Shown here: piece by piece, positions 35,821 to 44,752 of the stretch
How the letters are laid out: each line of letters opens with the position of its first letter
How positions within the stretch are numbered: position 1 is the stretch's first letter
Origin: SLDF01 sp964537925
Lineage (GTDB): Bacteria; Bacteroidota; Bacteroidia; Chitinophagales; Saprospiraceae
Direction of reading: 5' to 3'
Assembly: GCA_964537925.1 (NCBI GenBank)
Contig: CAZICV010000001.1
Span: 372,001 to 436,000 of the forward strand
DNA length: 64,000 nt
Translations under genes and position numbers: made by a program
The notes under the pieces: generated by a model
What the model saw: the letters and a program-made list of their open reading frames with translations, nothing else
Database searches by the model: none
What the model was told of the DNA's origin: nothing

Positions 35821-36639
35821 TCAGGACAGACCTGCTTTCATCCGGAAGGCGGATGCATAGCTCCTGCTGACCCTCAGCTCCGAACCGTCCTTCATCACCA
35901 GGTCATAGTCACCGTTGCTCCGGGACTTATACGAAGCGAGATAAGCCATATTCACGATCGTGGACTTGTGTACCCGCACGAACCTGTCCGCATCCAATCG
36001 CTCCGCAACAGACTTCAGCGAAGCGCTGTAGAGGTATCTCCTCTCCTTGTGGTGCAGGTTGACATAGGGATAGTTGGCCGATATATAAATGATGTCGGCG
36101 GTATCCAGGACCAGCCGCCTGCCTGCCTCACTGACGACCAAAGACCGCGCCACAGGAACAGTGGCTTCCGTATCGCCTCCGTCCTGTTGTTTACCGGCCG
36201 CGATGGCTTTGAATGCAAGGCAAAAAGCCACGGGTACGACATATAAGATGGCCAGGTGGACCAGGTGCGCCGTCAGGCCGTAGTTGAATGTCTGCCTGTA
36301 GCCGAAAGTGTGGTGATAAAACAGCTCCGATACCAGCCAGACCAGGGCCGGGTAGGCCAGCAGGTGCAGTACAACCGGCAGGATCGCTACGGCCAGGCAG
36401 GAGAATATACCTGCAGACCGCTTCAACAGATAAAACTGCCCGGCGAGCAAGGGGGCGGCCAGCCACCAGACGGAGGAAAACAAAAAAGACTCCGACAGGT
36501 AAAAACCGCTCCCGTTGAACACGGCCTCCAGCTTGTCCAGCGCCATTGTGACGGCTACCAGCAAAAAAACAGCCCCCGCTATGAAAAGAGCCTTTCTTTT
36601 TCTGACGATGTCTGCCACATGTATCGCTCCTGTATGCAT
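35821..36639 (-). CDS. Membrane-bound LytTR-type transcriptional regulator
   Basis: About 272 residues: four membrane helices in the first 150 residues, a linker, and a C-terminal LytTR DNA-binding domain (about residue 165-270: LDTADIIYISANYPYVNLHHKERRYLYSASLKSVAERLDADRFVRVHKSTIVNMAYLASYKSR...SELRVSRSYA). There is no receiver domain, so this is a one-component, membrane-tethered regulator. The frame runs to 36717, but the ATG at 36639 (MHTGAIHVADIVRKRK) precedes the first helix directly. It is divergent from the GNAT gene. Confidence 0.85.
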   Translation of the reverse strand: MHTGAIHVADIVRKRKALFIAGAVFLLVAVTMALDKLEAVFNGSGFYLSESFLFSSVWWLAAPLLAGQFYLLKRSAGIFSCLAVAILPVVLHLLAYPALVWLVSELFYHHTFGYRQTFNYGLTAHLVHLAILYVVPVAFCLAFKAIAAGKQQDGGDTEATVPVARSLVVSEAGRRLVLDTADIIYISANYPYVNLHHKERRYLYSASLKSVAERLDADRFVRVHKSTIVNMAYLASYKSRSNGDYDLVMKDGSELRVSRSYASAFRMKAGLS

Positions 36640-36777
36640 CTTTATATAGTGTTTGCCAGCGCCGGGCTGCCCGCAATGGATGACCAGGCCTGAAAACCCG
36701 TTGCGGCACAGCTGCACGATCTCCCGGATAACGCACTGACTGAATATTCTGATATAACCCGGATAAATGAATCAAGC

Positions 36778-37341
36778 ATGAACTTCAGCATCCAACCCGT
36801 GCTCGAAACCGAACATACTATCCTGTTTCCATTGCAGGAAGACGATTTCGACGCTTTGTATGCCGTAGCGTCGGATCCGGGTATCTGGGAACAACACCCC
36901 AACAAGGACAGGTGGCGGGAAGAAGTCTTCCGTACTTTCTTTGCCGGCGCCATGCTGAGCCAGGGAGCTTTCCGTATCACGGACAAATCCACTAGCCAGG
37001 CCATCGGCAGCACCCGCTACTACGATTACAACGAAGCGGAAAACAGCATTCTGATCGGTTATACTTTTTATGCAAGGGCCTGCTGGGGCACAGGGATCAA
37101 CCGCGCCGTCAAGACCGTGATGCTGGACTATATCTTCCGGTTCGTACAAAAGGTCTGCTTTCATATCGGGTCGGCCAATCTACGTTCCCAGGTCGCTATC
37201 CAGCGGCTGGGAGCCAGGAAGACAGGTGAAGACGAGATTGCCTACTTTGGCGAATCCCCCAAAACGAATTTTATCTATGCCATTCACAGGGAGGATTGGC
37301 TGGCGGGCCGGTCGCCGACTTCGCTACCCTCCGGTGAATGA
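36778..37341 (+). CDS. GNAT-family N-acetyltransferase (RimJ/RimL-like)
   Basis: A 187-residue acetyl-CoA-dependent acyltransferase with the RimJ/L-like plan: LETEHTILFPLQEDDFDALYAVASDPGIWEQHP at the start, AIGSTRYYDYN, then IGYTFYARACWGTGINRAVKTVMLDYIF (acetyl-CoA pyrophosphate loop region, WGTGIN) and NLRSQVAIQRLGARKTGED. Acceptor unknown. It lies 36 bases upstream of the Crp-type regulator gene. Confidence 0.87.
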   Translation: MNFSIQPVLETEHTILFPLQEDDFDALYAVASDPGIWEQHPNKDRWREEVFRTFFAGAMLSQGAFRITDKSTSQAIGSTRYYDYNEAENSILIGYTFYARACWGTGINRAVKTVMLDYIFRFVQKVCFHIGSANLRSQVAIQRLGARKTGEDEIAYFGESPKTNFIYAIHREDWLAGRSPTSLPSGE

Positions 37342-37377
37342 CCACGGAACCCATCGCCTCACTCAAATACCGCTACC

Positions 37378-37944
37378 ATGGATCTGCATAGTTATCTAAA
37401 TCTCTTTCACGAAATCGACAGGCAGGATTACCTGCTGCTGGAAGAGCGCCTGAAGACCAGGAGAGCAGGCAGACAAGAACATCTCGTCGTACCCGGACAG
37501 GTACAGCGGGAGGCTTATTTCGTCCGCAGCGGTATCCAGATGTCCTACTTCGACACCGATACGCACAGTCATGTGATCGCATTCACGTATGCGCCCAATC
37601 TCTGCGCCATCCCGAGTTCCTTCTCTTTCCAGCAGCCATCGGAATATTATCTCACCTGCCTGACCGACAGCGAACTGGACTATATCTCCTATGCCGATCT
37701 GCAGGAGCTCTTCGAGCAGTCGCAGCAGATAGAGCGACTGTTCCGCCGTTTTGCGGAGGCTGTCCTCACCGGCATGATCAGCAGGCATATCGAGCTACAT
37801 AGCCTGAGTATGGAAGAGCGGTACAAGGCTTTCTGCCGACGTAGCCCACACCTGTTGGGGCTCGTACCGCACAAGTACCTGGCCTCCTACCTCGGGATCG
37901 ACCCGACCAATTTCAGCAAACTCTTCAACCGGGTGAAGTTCTGA
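37378..37944 (+). CDS. Crp/Fnr-family transcriptional regulator
   Basis: A 188-residue protein with an N-terminal cyclic-nucleotide-binding-type beta-barrel (about residue 20-115: LVVPGQVQREAYFVRSGIQMSYFDTDTHSHVIAFTYAPNLCAIPSSFSFQQPSEYYLTCLTDSELDYIS), a dimerisation helix, and a short C-terminal HTH (HKYLASYLGIDPTNFSKLFNRVKF). It belongs to the short Bacteroidota Crp-like group that mostly lacks cAMP-binding residues. It may control the adjacent alpha/beta hydrolase gene 60 bases downstream. Confidence 0.82.
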   Translation: MDLHSYLNLFHEIDRQDYLLLEERLKTRRAGRQEHLVVPGQVQREAYFVRSGIQMSYFDTDTHSHVIAFTYAPNLCAIPSSFSFQQPSEYYLTCLTDSELDYISYADLQELFEQSQQIERLFRRFAEAVLTGMISRHIELHSLSMEERYKAFCRRSPHLLGLVPHKYLASYLGIDPTNFSKLFNRVKF

Positions 37945-38004
37945 TCTTGGTGCAGACCATCATTTGTGCGGCAGCTCCGGCCGAGATTTGTGGCAAAAAG
38001 CACC

Positions 38005-38877
38005 ATGAAAAAAGAATGGCCTGACAGATCGGAATACCCCTTTGCCCCTCATTACTGCAACATCGGCGGACATCGCATGCACTATATCGACGAGGGAAAG
38101 GGGCCCGTTCTGCTCTTCGTACACGGTACACCGTCCTGGAGCTTTGACTTCCGACACCTGGTCATGGCGCTGCGGTCGCACTACCGATGCATAGCGCCGG
38201 ACCTGGTGGGGTTTGGCCTGTCAGACAAGCCCGCTGATTACGACTATTCACCGCAACAGCATAGTCGCAACCTGGACCTGCTTATCGACCAGTTGAAACT
38301 GGAACATATCACCCTGATCGTACATGACTTTGGAGGTCCCATCGGCCTGCAGGCGACGATCAGGCGACCCGTGCTCTTCGACCGGCTGGTCATCCTCAAC
38401 TCCTGGCTCTGGGACAACAGCGATGATCCTGCGTTCATCCGGCTGCGCCGTATACTCAACAGCCCGCTGACGCCGCTGCTGTACCGTTACCTCAACTTTT
38501 CACCGAGGTTCCTGCTGCCTGCGTCCTTTGGCGACCGCAAACTGCCCCGTCGGCTGCTGAGCCAGTACACCGGCGCCTTCCCATCACCCGGCCAGCGTTA
38601 TGGCCCGCTGGCATTTGCCCGCTCGTTGGTCCGCGACCAGCCCTGGTTCGGCTCGCTCTGGGATGCACGTGCGGTACTGCTGGACAAACCTACACTGATC
38701 ATCTGGGGCATGAAAGATCCGATCCTGCCGGGCCACCACCTCGACAGGTTCAAGGCAGGCTTCCCGGATGCAAGTGTGGTCCGCCTGGATACCTGCGGGC
38801 ATTTTCCGCAAGAGGAAGGGCCGGAAGCCGTCCTTGAGGCGCTGACGAACTGGTTGGCAGATACAAGACAACATTGA
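38005..38877 (+). CDS. Alpha/beta hydrolase with aspartate nucleophile (haloalkane dehalogenase-like)
   Basis: A 290-residue cytoplasmic hydrolase. The oxyanion segment FVHGTPSWSFDFR, the nucleophile elbow VHDFGGPIG (Asp in place of Ser), the acid region WGMKDPILP and the C-terminal DTCGHFPQEE histidine define a complete triad. An Asp nucleophile is seen in haloalkane dehalogenases and epoxide hydrolases. The tryptophan that usually follows the nucleophile in dehalogenases is Phe here, so halide chemistry is uncertain. The start at 38005 (MKKEWPDRSEYPFAPH) is chosen over the in-frame ATG 13 codons upstream. Confidence 0.8.
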   Translation: MKKEWPDRSEYPFAPHYCNIGGHRMHYIDEGKGPVLLFVHGTPSWSFDFRHLVMALRSHYRCIAPDLVGFGLSDKPADYDYSPQQHSRNLDLLIDQLKLEHITLIVHDFGGPIGLQATIRRPVLFDRLVILNSWLWDNSDDPAFIRLRRILNSPLTPLLYRYLNFSPRFLLPASFGDRKLPRRLLSQYTGAFPSPGQRYGPLAFARSLVRDQPWFGSLWDARAVLLDKPTLIIWGMKDPILPGHHLDRFKAGFPDASVVRLDTCGHFPQEEGPEAVLEALTNWLADTRQH

Positions 38878-38930
38878 CTCTGCCGATGAGAAAATAAAGA
38901 GTTGAGCTCTTACTTGCCGCGTGCCCCCTA

Positions 38931-40352
38931 TCAATCCTCCCGGCTGCCGTCATCGGCCATCCGCACCAGCTTCGGGGAGAACTGCGCCACGATATCCACC
39001 AGGTCCGTCTGGGCGGCCATCACAGCGTGGATATCCTTGTAGGCCATCGGCGCTTCGTCCCGGCCTGCACCGAGCAATACCACACCGGCCTCGTCCAGGG
39101 CCTTTTGCATATCCGTGGGGGATATCGTCTTGACAGCCTGTGTCCGGCTCATCTGTCGTCCGGCCCCGTGCGAGGCCGAGTTGATCGAAGACGCGGCCCC
39201 CTTGCCCCTCACCAGGAATCCGGGCGCTGTCATCGAGCCCGGTATGATCCCGAGCACCCCTTCGGAGGCGGGCGTCGCGCCCTTGCGGTGTACGACCACG
39301 TCGTGACCGTTCCAGGTCTCCTTCCAGGCAAAATTGTGGTGGTTCTCTACCCGGGCCAGCATCCGTGCGCCCAGCGCTTCCGCCATTTTCCTATGGATGA
39401 TCTCGTGACAGGCTGAGGCATAGTCTCCGGCCAGGTTCATCGCCTGCCAGTAGGCATGGCCCTCTTGCGAGTCCAGCGAGAGGTAAGCCAGGTCCCTGGC
39501 GCGCTGCGGCAGCCTGCAAAGCTCCTTCGCCAGCCGGGTATAGTGCCCTGCGATCGTAGCGCCCAGCCCACGCGAGCCGGAGTGTGAGAGCAGCGCCAGG
39601 TACCGGCCTGCGGAAATGCCCAGTTGCGGATCGTCCTCCGGAAAATCCAGGCAGCCGAATTCGGCGAAATGGTTGCCGCCGCCCGAAGTACCCAGTTGGG
39701 ACCAGGCCTTGTCCTTGAGCTTGCCCACAAACCCGTCCTCTTTGAACAACGGATTGTCCAGCACGGCATGTTGCGCCCGGTCCCTGCCGGTGAACCCGTT
39801 GCCTGCACCGAACATTGTCTGTTTCATGAGAGCAACACTGTACAGGTCCTGGTGCGCATCGAAGTGTGCCACCGGAATATCGTAGACCGACAGGGCCATC
39901 CGGCAGCCGATATCCACACCTACGCCATAGGGGATTACCGAATTGTCCGCAGCCAGCACACCGCCGATGGGCAGACCGTATCCCTGGTGGGCATCCGGCA
40001 TCAGCGCGCCTCCTACCGCTACCGGCAGTTGCATGGCGATGTCCATCTGCCTGCGCGCCCCCTCTTCGATCTGCGCCGCTCCGTAGACCTGGTAGCTGTC
40101 CGGTTGCTCTCTCAGTGATATGACCGGCTCCGCTTCGCGACTCTTGCCTTCCAGCATGGCTGCTGCCAACGACCCGAATGCCTTGTCTCCTCTGTACCCT
40201 GCAGGGTCTTTCAGCACGGCCGCATAGTGGCGGAGCATTTCCTGCCGGGTATAGCCCAGCCTTTTCTTGTTGATCTTCAGCGCTATGCCGAGCAGTTCGT
40301 TTTCGGGGTAGCCTAGCGCCAGCAGATCGTTTCCGTTTATCTGTTGCGACAT
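38931..40352 (-). CDS. RtcB family RNA ligase-like protein
   Basis: A 473-residue protein of the RtcB 3'-phosphate RNA ligase family, which joins RNA ends using GTP and manganese in RNA repair. Active-site blocks can be located: PDAHQGYGLPIGGVLA, GVGVDIGCRM (metal-binding Asp/Cys), GTSGGGNHFAEFG, LSHSGSRGLGATIAGHY, VENHHNFAW and the guanylylated histidine region INSASHGAGR. ATG at 40352 (MSQQINGNDL) is preferred to the upstream ATG at 40421. No archease or RtcR gene is nearby. It is divergent from the broken sbcD-like gene. Confidence 0.88.
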   Translation of the reverse strand: MSQQINGNDLLALGYPENELLGIALKINKKRLGYTRQEMLRHYAAVLKDPAGYRGDKAFGSLAAAMLEGKSREAEPVISLREQPDSYQVYGAAQIEEGARRQMDIAMQLPVAVGGALMPDAHQGYGLPIGGVLAADNSVIPYGVGVDIGCRMALSVYDIPVAHFDAHQDLYSVALMKQTMFGAGNGFTGRDRAQHAVLDNPLFKEDGFVGKLKDKAWSQLGTSGGGNHFAEFGCLDFPEDDPQLGISAGRYLALLSHSGSRGLGATIAGHYTRLAKELCRLPQRARDLAYLSLDSQEGHAYWQAMNLAGDYASACHEIIHRKMAEALGARMLARVENHHNFAWKETWNGHDVVVHRKGATPASEGVLGIIPGSMTAPGFLVRGKGAASSINSASHGAGRQMSRTQAVKTISPTDMQKALDEAGVVLLGAGRDEAPMAYKDIHAVMAAQTDLVDIVAQFSPKLVRMADDGSRED

Positions 40353-40721
40353 GATCGTTTTTCTAAAGGATGTATCCGGATACGATAAGCTGTATCCATT
40401 CCTGCCTTCTCTGTGAGACAAAGATGTGGTTTATGTCTTCAACGTGGATAAACCGTTCTGCGGTACAAGTTGCTTATTCCCTCTTATCGTGTCGGCAAGC
40501 ACCCTCATTGACAAAATGAATATAAATATATGCAAAATATCCAAATTGGCTGGTGTATTTTTTCCAACAAGGGGCCAGATTGCGTAGTTCTACGGTATTT
40601 TCTACAGTCCCCTGTTGCTACATTTGTTTTCATGCCATCTCCTGTTTGATTGCATAAATTCCAATCGTTTTAAATTTCGATTACTACCCGAAAAACAAGC
40701 TTGTCTCTGCCTGCAACAGTT
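40353..40721. promoter_or_regulatory. Divergent intergenic region with candidate promoter elements
   Basis: The 369-base gap contains no gene. Toward the right, TTG at 40650-40652, an 18-base spacer and TAAATTTC at 40671-40678 form a near-consensus promoter for the broken sbcD-like gene, and perhaps now for the defence genes behind it. Toward the left, CATCTTTG on the minus strand at 40419-40426 is a weak -7 candidate for the RtcB-like gene. The DNA is already more AT-rich here than in the neighbouring genes. Confidence 0.4.
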
Positions 40722-40799
40722 ATGAAAATTCTCCATACAGCCGACTGGCATCTGGGCCAGTTCTTCCACGACTACGACCGTACTTATGAACTATTCTAA
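40722..40799 (+). pseudogene. sbcD: 5' remnant of an SbcD-like DNA exonuclease gene
   Basis: An ATG opens a 25-codon frame whose translation begins MKILHTADWHLGQFF and continues with HDYDRTYE. This is the highly conserved N terminus of SbcD (Mre11-like nuclease), including the metal-ligand Asp-x-His of motif I. After TYE the similarity stops and TAA follows at 40797-40799. Full SbcD is about 380-430 residues. No remainder of sbcD and no sbcC is found in the window. Codons are GC-rich like the chromosome, whereas the following DNA is AT-rich, so the gene was probably cut by insertion of the defence island. Confidence 0.85.
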
Positions 40800-40881
40800 G
40801 AGAGCTTACTAAACTGGAAATACACAGTTGCAGTCGGTGCAATTTCGGCCACTACAAATAGAAGAATTCAACAATCATATA

Positions 40882-42993
40882 ATGTATATATCGAAACTTT
40901 CAATCCGGAACTTTAGAAACTTCAGGAGTACATCACTGAGCTTTCAAAAAGGAGTTAATACCATTATCGGAGAAAATGGTTCTGGGAAAACAAATATCTT
41001 ATATGCCCTCAGGCTTCTGATAGATGAGAGCCTTCCCAGAAGCATCCGCTTTTTTGAATCTGACTTCAATAGAACCTTGGGAAGCTGGAGGGGACACTGG
41101 ATAATCATACAAATAGAATTTTCTGAACTGGATGTAAGCGAAGAAGCCCAAGCAATTGCAATGCATACGGTTGGAGAAATGGATGATTTTGATGGAACAA
41201 CTGGCACGTATTCACTTATATTCAGACCCCGTGAAAACAAAAGAAGGGAGCTCTTCGAGAGCTCATTATCGGACGAATTACAAAATGTATTGGATTCTAT
41301 AACACTAAATGACTATGAATTAACTTATCGAGGAAGGGGAAATATCGACTTTTCAACCGAAGATAACTATCGCAATTGGGTAGGTGATTTTGAAAATGGA
41401 ATCTTCCCTGACCCCGATGAGAGACGGGAGGATGTTTATGGAACAAGACTTCAGGGCTTCTCTATCCCCAGTGAGTTGTCCTGTACTTTCATAAAAGCAC
41501 TCAGAGATGTTGAGGTTGACCTTCGATCCTACAAAGACAACCCCTTACTCAGCTTACTTAGAGGGAAAGAAAAAAGTATAGAGATAGCGAAGAGAGAGAG
41601 TATAGAAGATAAGGTGAATGAATTGAATGAAGAAATCAGTGGTTTGGATGAAGTAAAAGATGTTTCGACCGGCATTTCCAAAAGTGTGAAACAGGCTGTT
41701 GGTGAAACATATGCTCCAAATATTGAGATAAAGTCAGAAGTCCCTTCTGAGATAGAAAAACTATTGCAGTCGCTAAAACTGTGGGTCGGAGACCCAGACG
41801 AGCCTGATTACAAGGGGCGTATCTGGGAGTTGAGTCTCGGAGGTGCAAACCTTATATATCTGTCATTAAAGCTATTAGAATACGAGAAAGTAAAATCACA
41901 AAATAAAATAGCCAACTTTTTATTGATTGAAGAGCCAGAGGCACATATCCATACCCACATTCAGAAGACTCTTTTTCAGAAGCTACCCAATTATAACACA
42001 CAAGTCATCATCACAACTCATTCCACACACATCTCATCTGTAAGCAAGATTAGTTCATTAAATATATTAAGCCGCTCTAACAAAGAAGCCTTAGTTTTTA
42101 ACCCTTCCGCCGGACTGGATTCGTCGCAAGTACAAGCTTTAGAGAGGTATCTAGATGCCGTGCGGACAAACCTCCTTTTTGCAAAAGGTGTAGCGTTAGT
42201 AGAAGGAGATGCTGAACTGATATTGATTCCTTCTCTGTTCAAAAAAGTGTTTGGAGTTTCTCTCGATGAGATCGGAGTCAGTCTGATTAATATAGGCAGT
42301 ACCGGCTTTCAAAATATTGCTGTCCTTTTTCATGAGGATCGAGTAAAGAAAAACTGTGCTATTATTACAGATCTGGATAAATCTATTGTTGACCTTCCGC
42401 AAGATGAAGCCGAAGATACCCCTGAGCAACGGGCTTTCAGGAATTCTGAAAAGTCCGGAGCAGAAAGAAAAGAAAGACTAGCTACCTTTTCTCAAGACAA
42501 TGATTGGGTTAAGGCATTTTATGGTGAACACACTTTCGAAGTTGAGTTTGTAAAGTCAGGCAATTCGCAGGAAATAATAAATCTTATAAACAAACAATAT
42601 ACTCGCCAAGCACACAAGAACGAAATCAGCGAGAAACTAGACAATACGTCCATCGCAATTTTTGGAACAGAGACACTGAGACTTGCAGAAAAATTCGGAA
42701 AAGGATGGTTTGCATTGTTACTTGAAAAAGAAGTAGACCACTTGACATATATTCCGGAATACATTCTCAGTGCTATCGCCTTTGCATGTCCACATATAAG
42801 CCAACAGACGATTAAGAATATTGCACTATATAGACTTTCCTCACTCCGAGATATTTATTTCGAAGATGATGAAACGAACTATAGAGAGTTACTTGAACTC
42901 TTTGAAAGGTTTGATACAATTGAAGATGCCATCAATCTTTTTAAAACGCAGCTTCCTTACGACCAGTTAACTGCTTTCTTAAACTATCTGTAA
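40882..42993 (+). CDS. gajA: Gabija-type OLD-like ATPase/TOPRIM nuclease (GajA-like)
   Basis: A 703-residue protein with an ABC-type ATPase domain and a TOPRIM nuclease domain, as in class 2 OLD nucleases. ATPase: Walker A GENGSGKT (residue 30-37), signature LSLGGANL (about 318-325), Walker B LLIEEPEAHIHTH (about 347-358). TOPRIM: ALVEGDAE (about 438-445, catalytic Glu) and IITDLDKS (about 495-502, Asp-x-Asp). The ATG at 40882 (MYISKLSIRNFRNFR) starts directly with the ATPase strand; the frame opens earlier at 40828. It is followed after four bases by a UvrD-type helicase gene, the arrangement of the Gabija anti-phage system. It is longer than the roughly 580-residue reference GajA. AT-rich codon use differs from the chromosome. 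Confidence 0.88.
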   Translation: MYISKLSIRNFRNFRSTSLSFQKGVNTIIGENGSGKTNILYALRLLIDESLPRSIRFFESDFNRTLGSWRGHWIIIQIEFSELDVSEEAQAIAMHTVGEMDDFDGTTGTYSLIFRPRENKRRELFESSLSDELQNVLDSITLNDYELTYRGRGNIDFSTEDNYRNWVGDFENGIFPDPDERREDVYGTRLQGFSIPSELSCTFIKALRDVEVDLRSYKDNPLLSLLRGKEKSIEIAKRESIEDKVNELNEEISGLDEVKDVSTGISKSVKQAVGETYAPNIEIKSEVPSEIEKLLQSLKLWVGDPDEPDYKGRIWELSLGGANLIYLSLKLLEYEKVKSQNKIANFLLIEEPEAHIHTHIQKTLFQKLPNYNTQVIITTHSTHISSVSKISSLNILSRSNKEALVFNPSAGLDSSQVQALERYLDAVRTNLLFAKGVALVEGDAELILIPSLFKKVFGVSLDEIGVSLINIGSTGFQNIAVLFHEDRVKKNCAIITDLDKSIVDLPQDEAEDTPEQRAFRNSEKSGAERKERLATFSQDNDWVKAFYGEHTFEVEFVKSGNSQEIINLINKQYTRQAHKNEISEKLDNTSIAIFGTETLRLAEKFGKGWFALLLEKEVDHLTYIPEYILSAIAFACPHISQQTIKNIALYRLSSLRDIYFEDDETNYRELLELFERFDTIEDAINLFKTQLPYDQLTAFLNYL

Positions 42994-42997
42994 GCAC

Positions 42998-44752
42998 GTG
43001 TTGGAAGGATTAAATGAACAACAGAAAGCAGCTGTGCTGGAGCAGGGACACATCTTGCTTACCGCCTGTCCTGGAAGTGGGAAAACCCGCGTTCTCGCCT
43101 ATAAAATCGCACATGAGCTTACCAAGATAAGAGATTCAAAGAAGAGAATTGTTGCTCTTACATTTACTAACAGGGCTGCAGAAGAAATTAAGAAGAGACT
43201 GATTTACTTGGATGTTGACCTACCTAAACTTTGGGCAGGCACTATTCATTCATTTTGTCTGGAATGGATTTTAAGACCTTACTCCTTATATCTAGATGAG
43301 CTGAAAGATGGTTTTGTAATAGCTGATGAATACAAATCTGAAGAGTTAGTTTCTAGACTTAAGAAAGAATATGGGTTTAAATGGTGGGAAAGAATAACAA
43401 CTCAAAGAAATGCCGATGGAACCTTTACTGAGCCAAAACCCCAATATGCTGATCTGCTAAAATGTTATACTCAATTATTAGAAGATGAGAAACTGATTGA
43501 CTTTGACTTAGTGCTCTATTATGCATATAAACTGCTTGACACTTACCCTAAGATAGGAAAAACCCTCAACAATCTGTTTCATTTGATGTGTGTTGATGAA
43601 TATCAAGACACTCAAGAACTGCAATATGCTATCCTTTCAAAAATGTTTGCTATCGATAATAGCAGAACATTACTGTTCATGGTAGGAGATAAGGACCAGG
43701 CAATTTATGGTTCTCTAGGAGGCGTCGCAAAGTCACTTGAAGAAGTGAAACTGCAATTTGGGAATATAAATATAAAGGAAATGGAGCTTTCTGGAAACTA
43801 CCGAAGCTCTCAACGTGTGATTGACTATTATAGGAACTATCAAAGCACCGACATTGATATTCAATCATTATGTGACCATGCTGGAGAGCATGGTCTAATT
43901 ACGTTAAATAATGATGTCCACAGAGACCATCTGGCAGAACATATTTCGGAGATTATCCGGAGAAATATAGAGAGTGGAATTCCAGAACACGAAATCTGTG
44001 TATTGGCCCCACAATGGCGATTGGTAATTCCTATGGGAAGAAAGCTAAAGGCAATATTACCAAACGTAAATTTTGATGCGGTAGGTCTTTCTCCTTTATT
44101 CAGGAACAAAGAGAATACCTGGTTTAAGTTTGCACGACTTTTTTTAGTACACTCCTCCCCTAAAACATACTTGATACGAAGTCGGTGGGCAATAGAACTT
44201 ATTGACGAATTTGAACAATTGGGTATTGACGTATTCCCCAATGTTGAACAAAAGTCAAAAAGCCTATTACGACTAATCAATTCGATAACGTCAGACGAAG
44301 ATGATGGCTTAGCGTATCTAGATGAATGTTTCAAATCATTGTTGCATGCATTAGACCTTATTCTTGAAGAATACGTTGCCCTTAAACAACACTGGGAGTT
44401 CTTTTTTGAGGGTTCGAGAAAAAGGATGGCTGATATGGAGCTAGACTATGCTAAGGATATTACAAGCTTCCGACGGTTATTTAATCATAATACAGGAGTT
44501 GTGGTCAATACATGTCACGGCATTAAAGGAGAAGAGTTTCAAACCGTAATAGCATTTGGATTGCTGCATGGATACATTCCTAACTGGAATGAAATCGATG
44601 GGGAAAACTCATCAAGAAGGTTGTTATATGTTATATGCTCAAGATCAAAAAAGTACTTACATCTTATTGCAGAGAATGGGCGAATAACGAATAAAGGCAA
44701 TCCTTACTCCATAACAGAACACCTGAGAAATACAAATTTTCCTTATGATTGA
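42998..44752 (+). CDS. gajB: Gabija-type UvrD-like helicase (GajB-like)
   Basis: A 584-residue superfamily 1A helicase. Motifs in order: Q-type GLNEQQKAAV, Walker A TACPGSGKT (residue 22-30), Ia ALTFTNRAAEEIKKRL, II VDEYQDTQE (about 198-206), III VGDKDQAIYGSLGG, IV ELSGNYRSSQRV, V NTCHGIKGEEFQTVIAFG, VI LLYVICSRSKKYLHLIA. Translation probably starts at GTG 42998, four bases after gajA; a TTG follows directly. In Gabija the helicase-like partner assembles with GajA and is needed for defence. The same AT-rich composition as gajA indicates joint transfer. Confidence 0.88.
   Translation: MLEGLNEQQKAAVLEQGHILLTACPGSGKTRVLAYKIAHELTKIRDSKKRIVALTFTNRAAEEIKKRLIYLDVDLPKLWAGTIHSFCLEWILRPYSLYLDELKDGFVIADEYKSEELVSRLKKEYGFKWWERITTQRNADGTFTEPKPQYADLLKCYTQLLEDEKLIDFDLVLYYAYKLLDTYPKIGKTLNNLFHLMCVDEYQDTQELQYAILSKMFAIDNSRTLLFMVGDKDQAIYGSLGGVAKSLEEVKLQFGNINIKEMELSGNYRSSQRVIDYYRNYQSTDIDIQSLCDHAGEHGLITLNNDVHRDHLAEHISEIIRRNIESGIPEHEICVLAPQWRLVIPMGRKLKAILPNVNFDAVGLSPLFRNKENTWFKFARLFLVHSSPKTYLIRSRWAIELIDEFEQLGIDVFPNVEQKSKSLLRLINSITSDEDDGLAYLDECFKSLLHALDLILEEYVALKQHWEFFFEGSRKRMADMELDYAKDITSFRRLFNHNTGVVVNTCHGIKGEEFQTVIAFGLLHGYIPNWNEIDGENSSRRLLYVICSRSKKYLHLIAENGRITNKGNPYSITEHLRNTNFPYD

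Noticed and set aside
40828..40881. N-terminal extension of the GajA-like protein
   Set aside because: The extra 18 residues have no counterpart in the family, and the ATG at 40882 begins exactly at the first ATPase strand.
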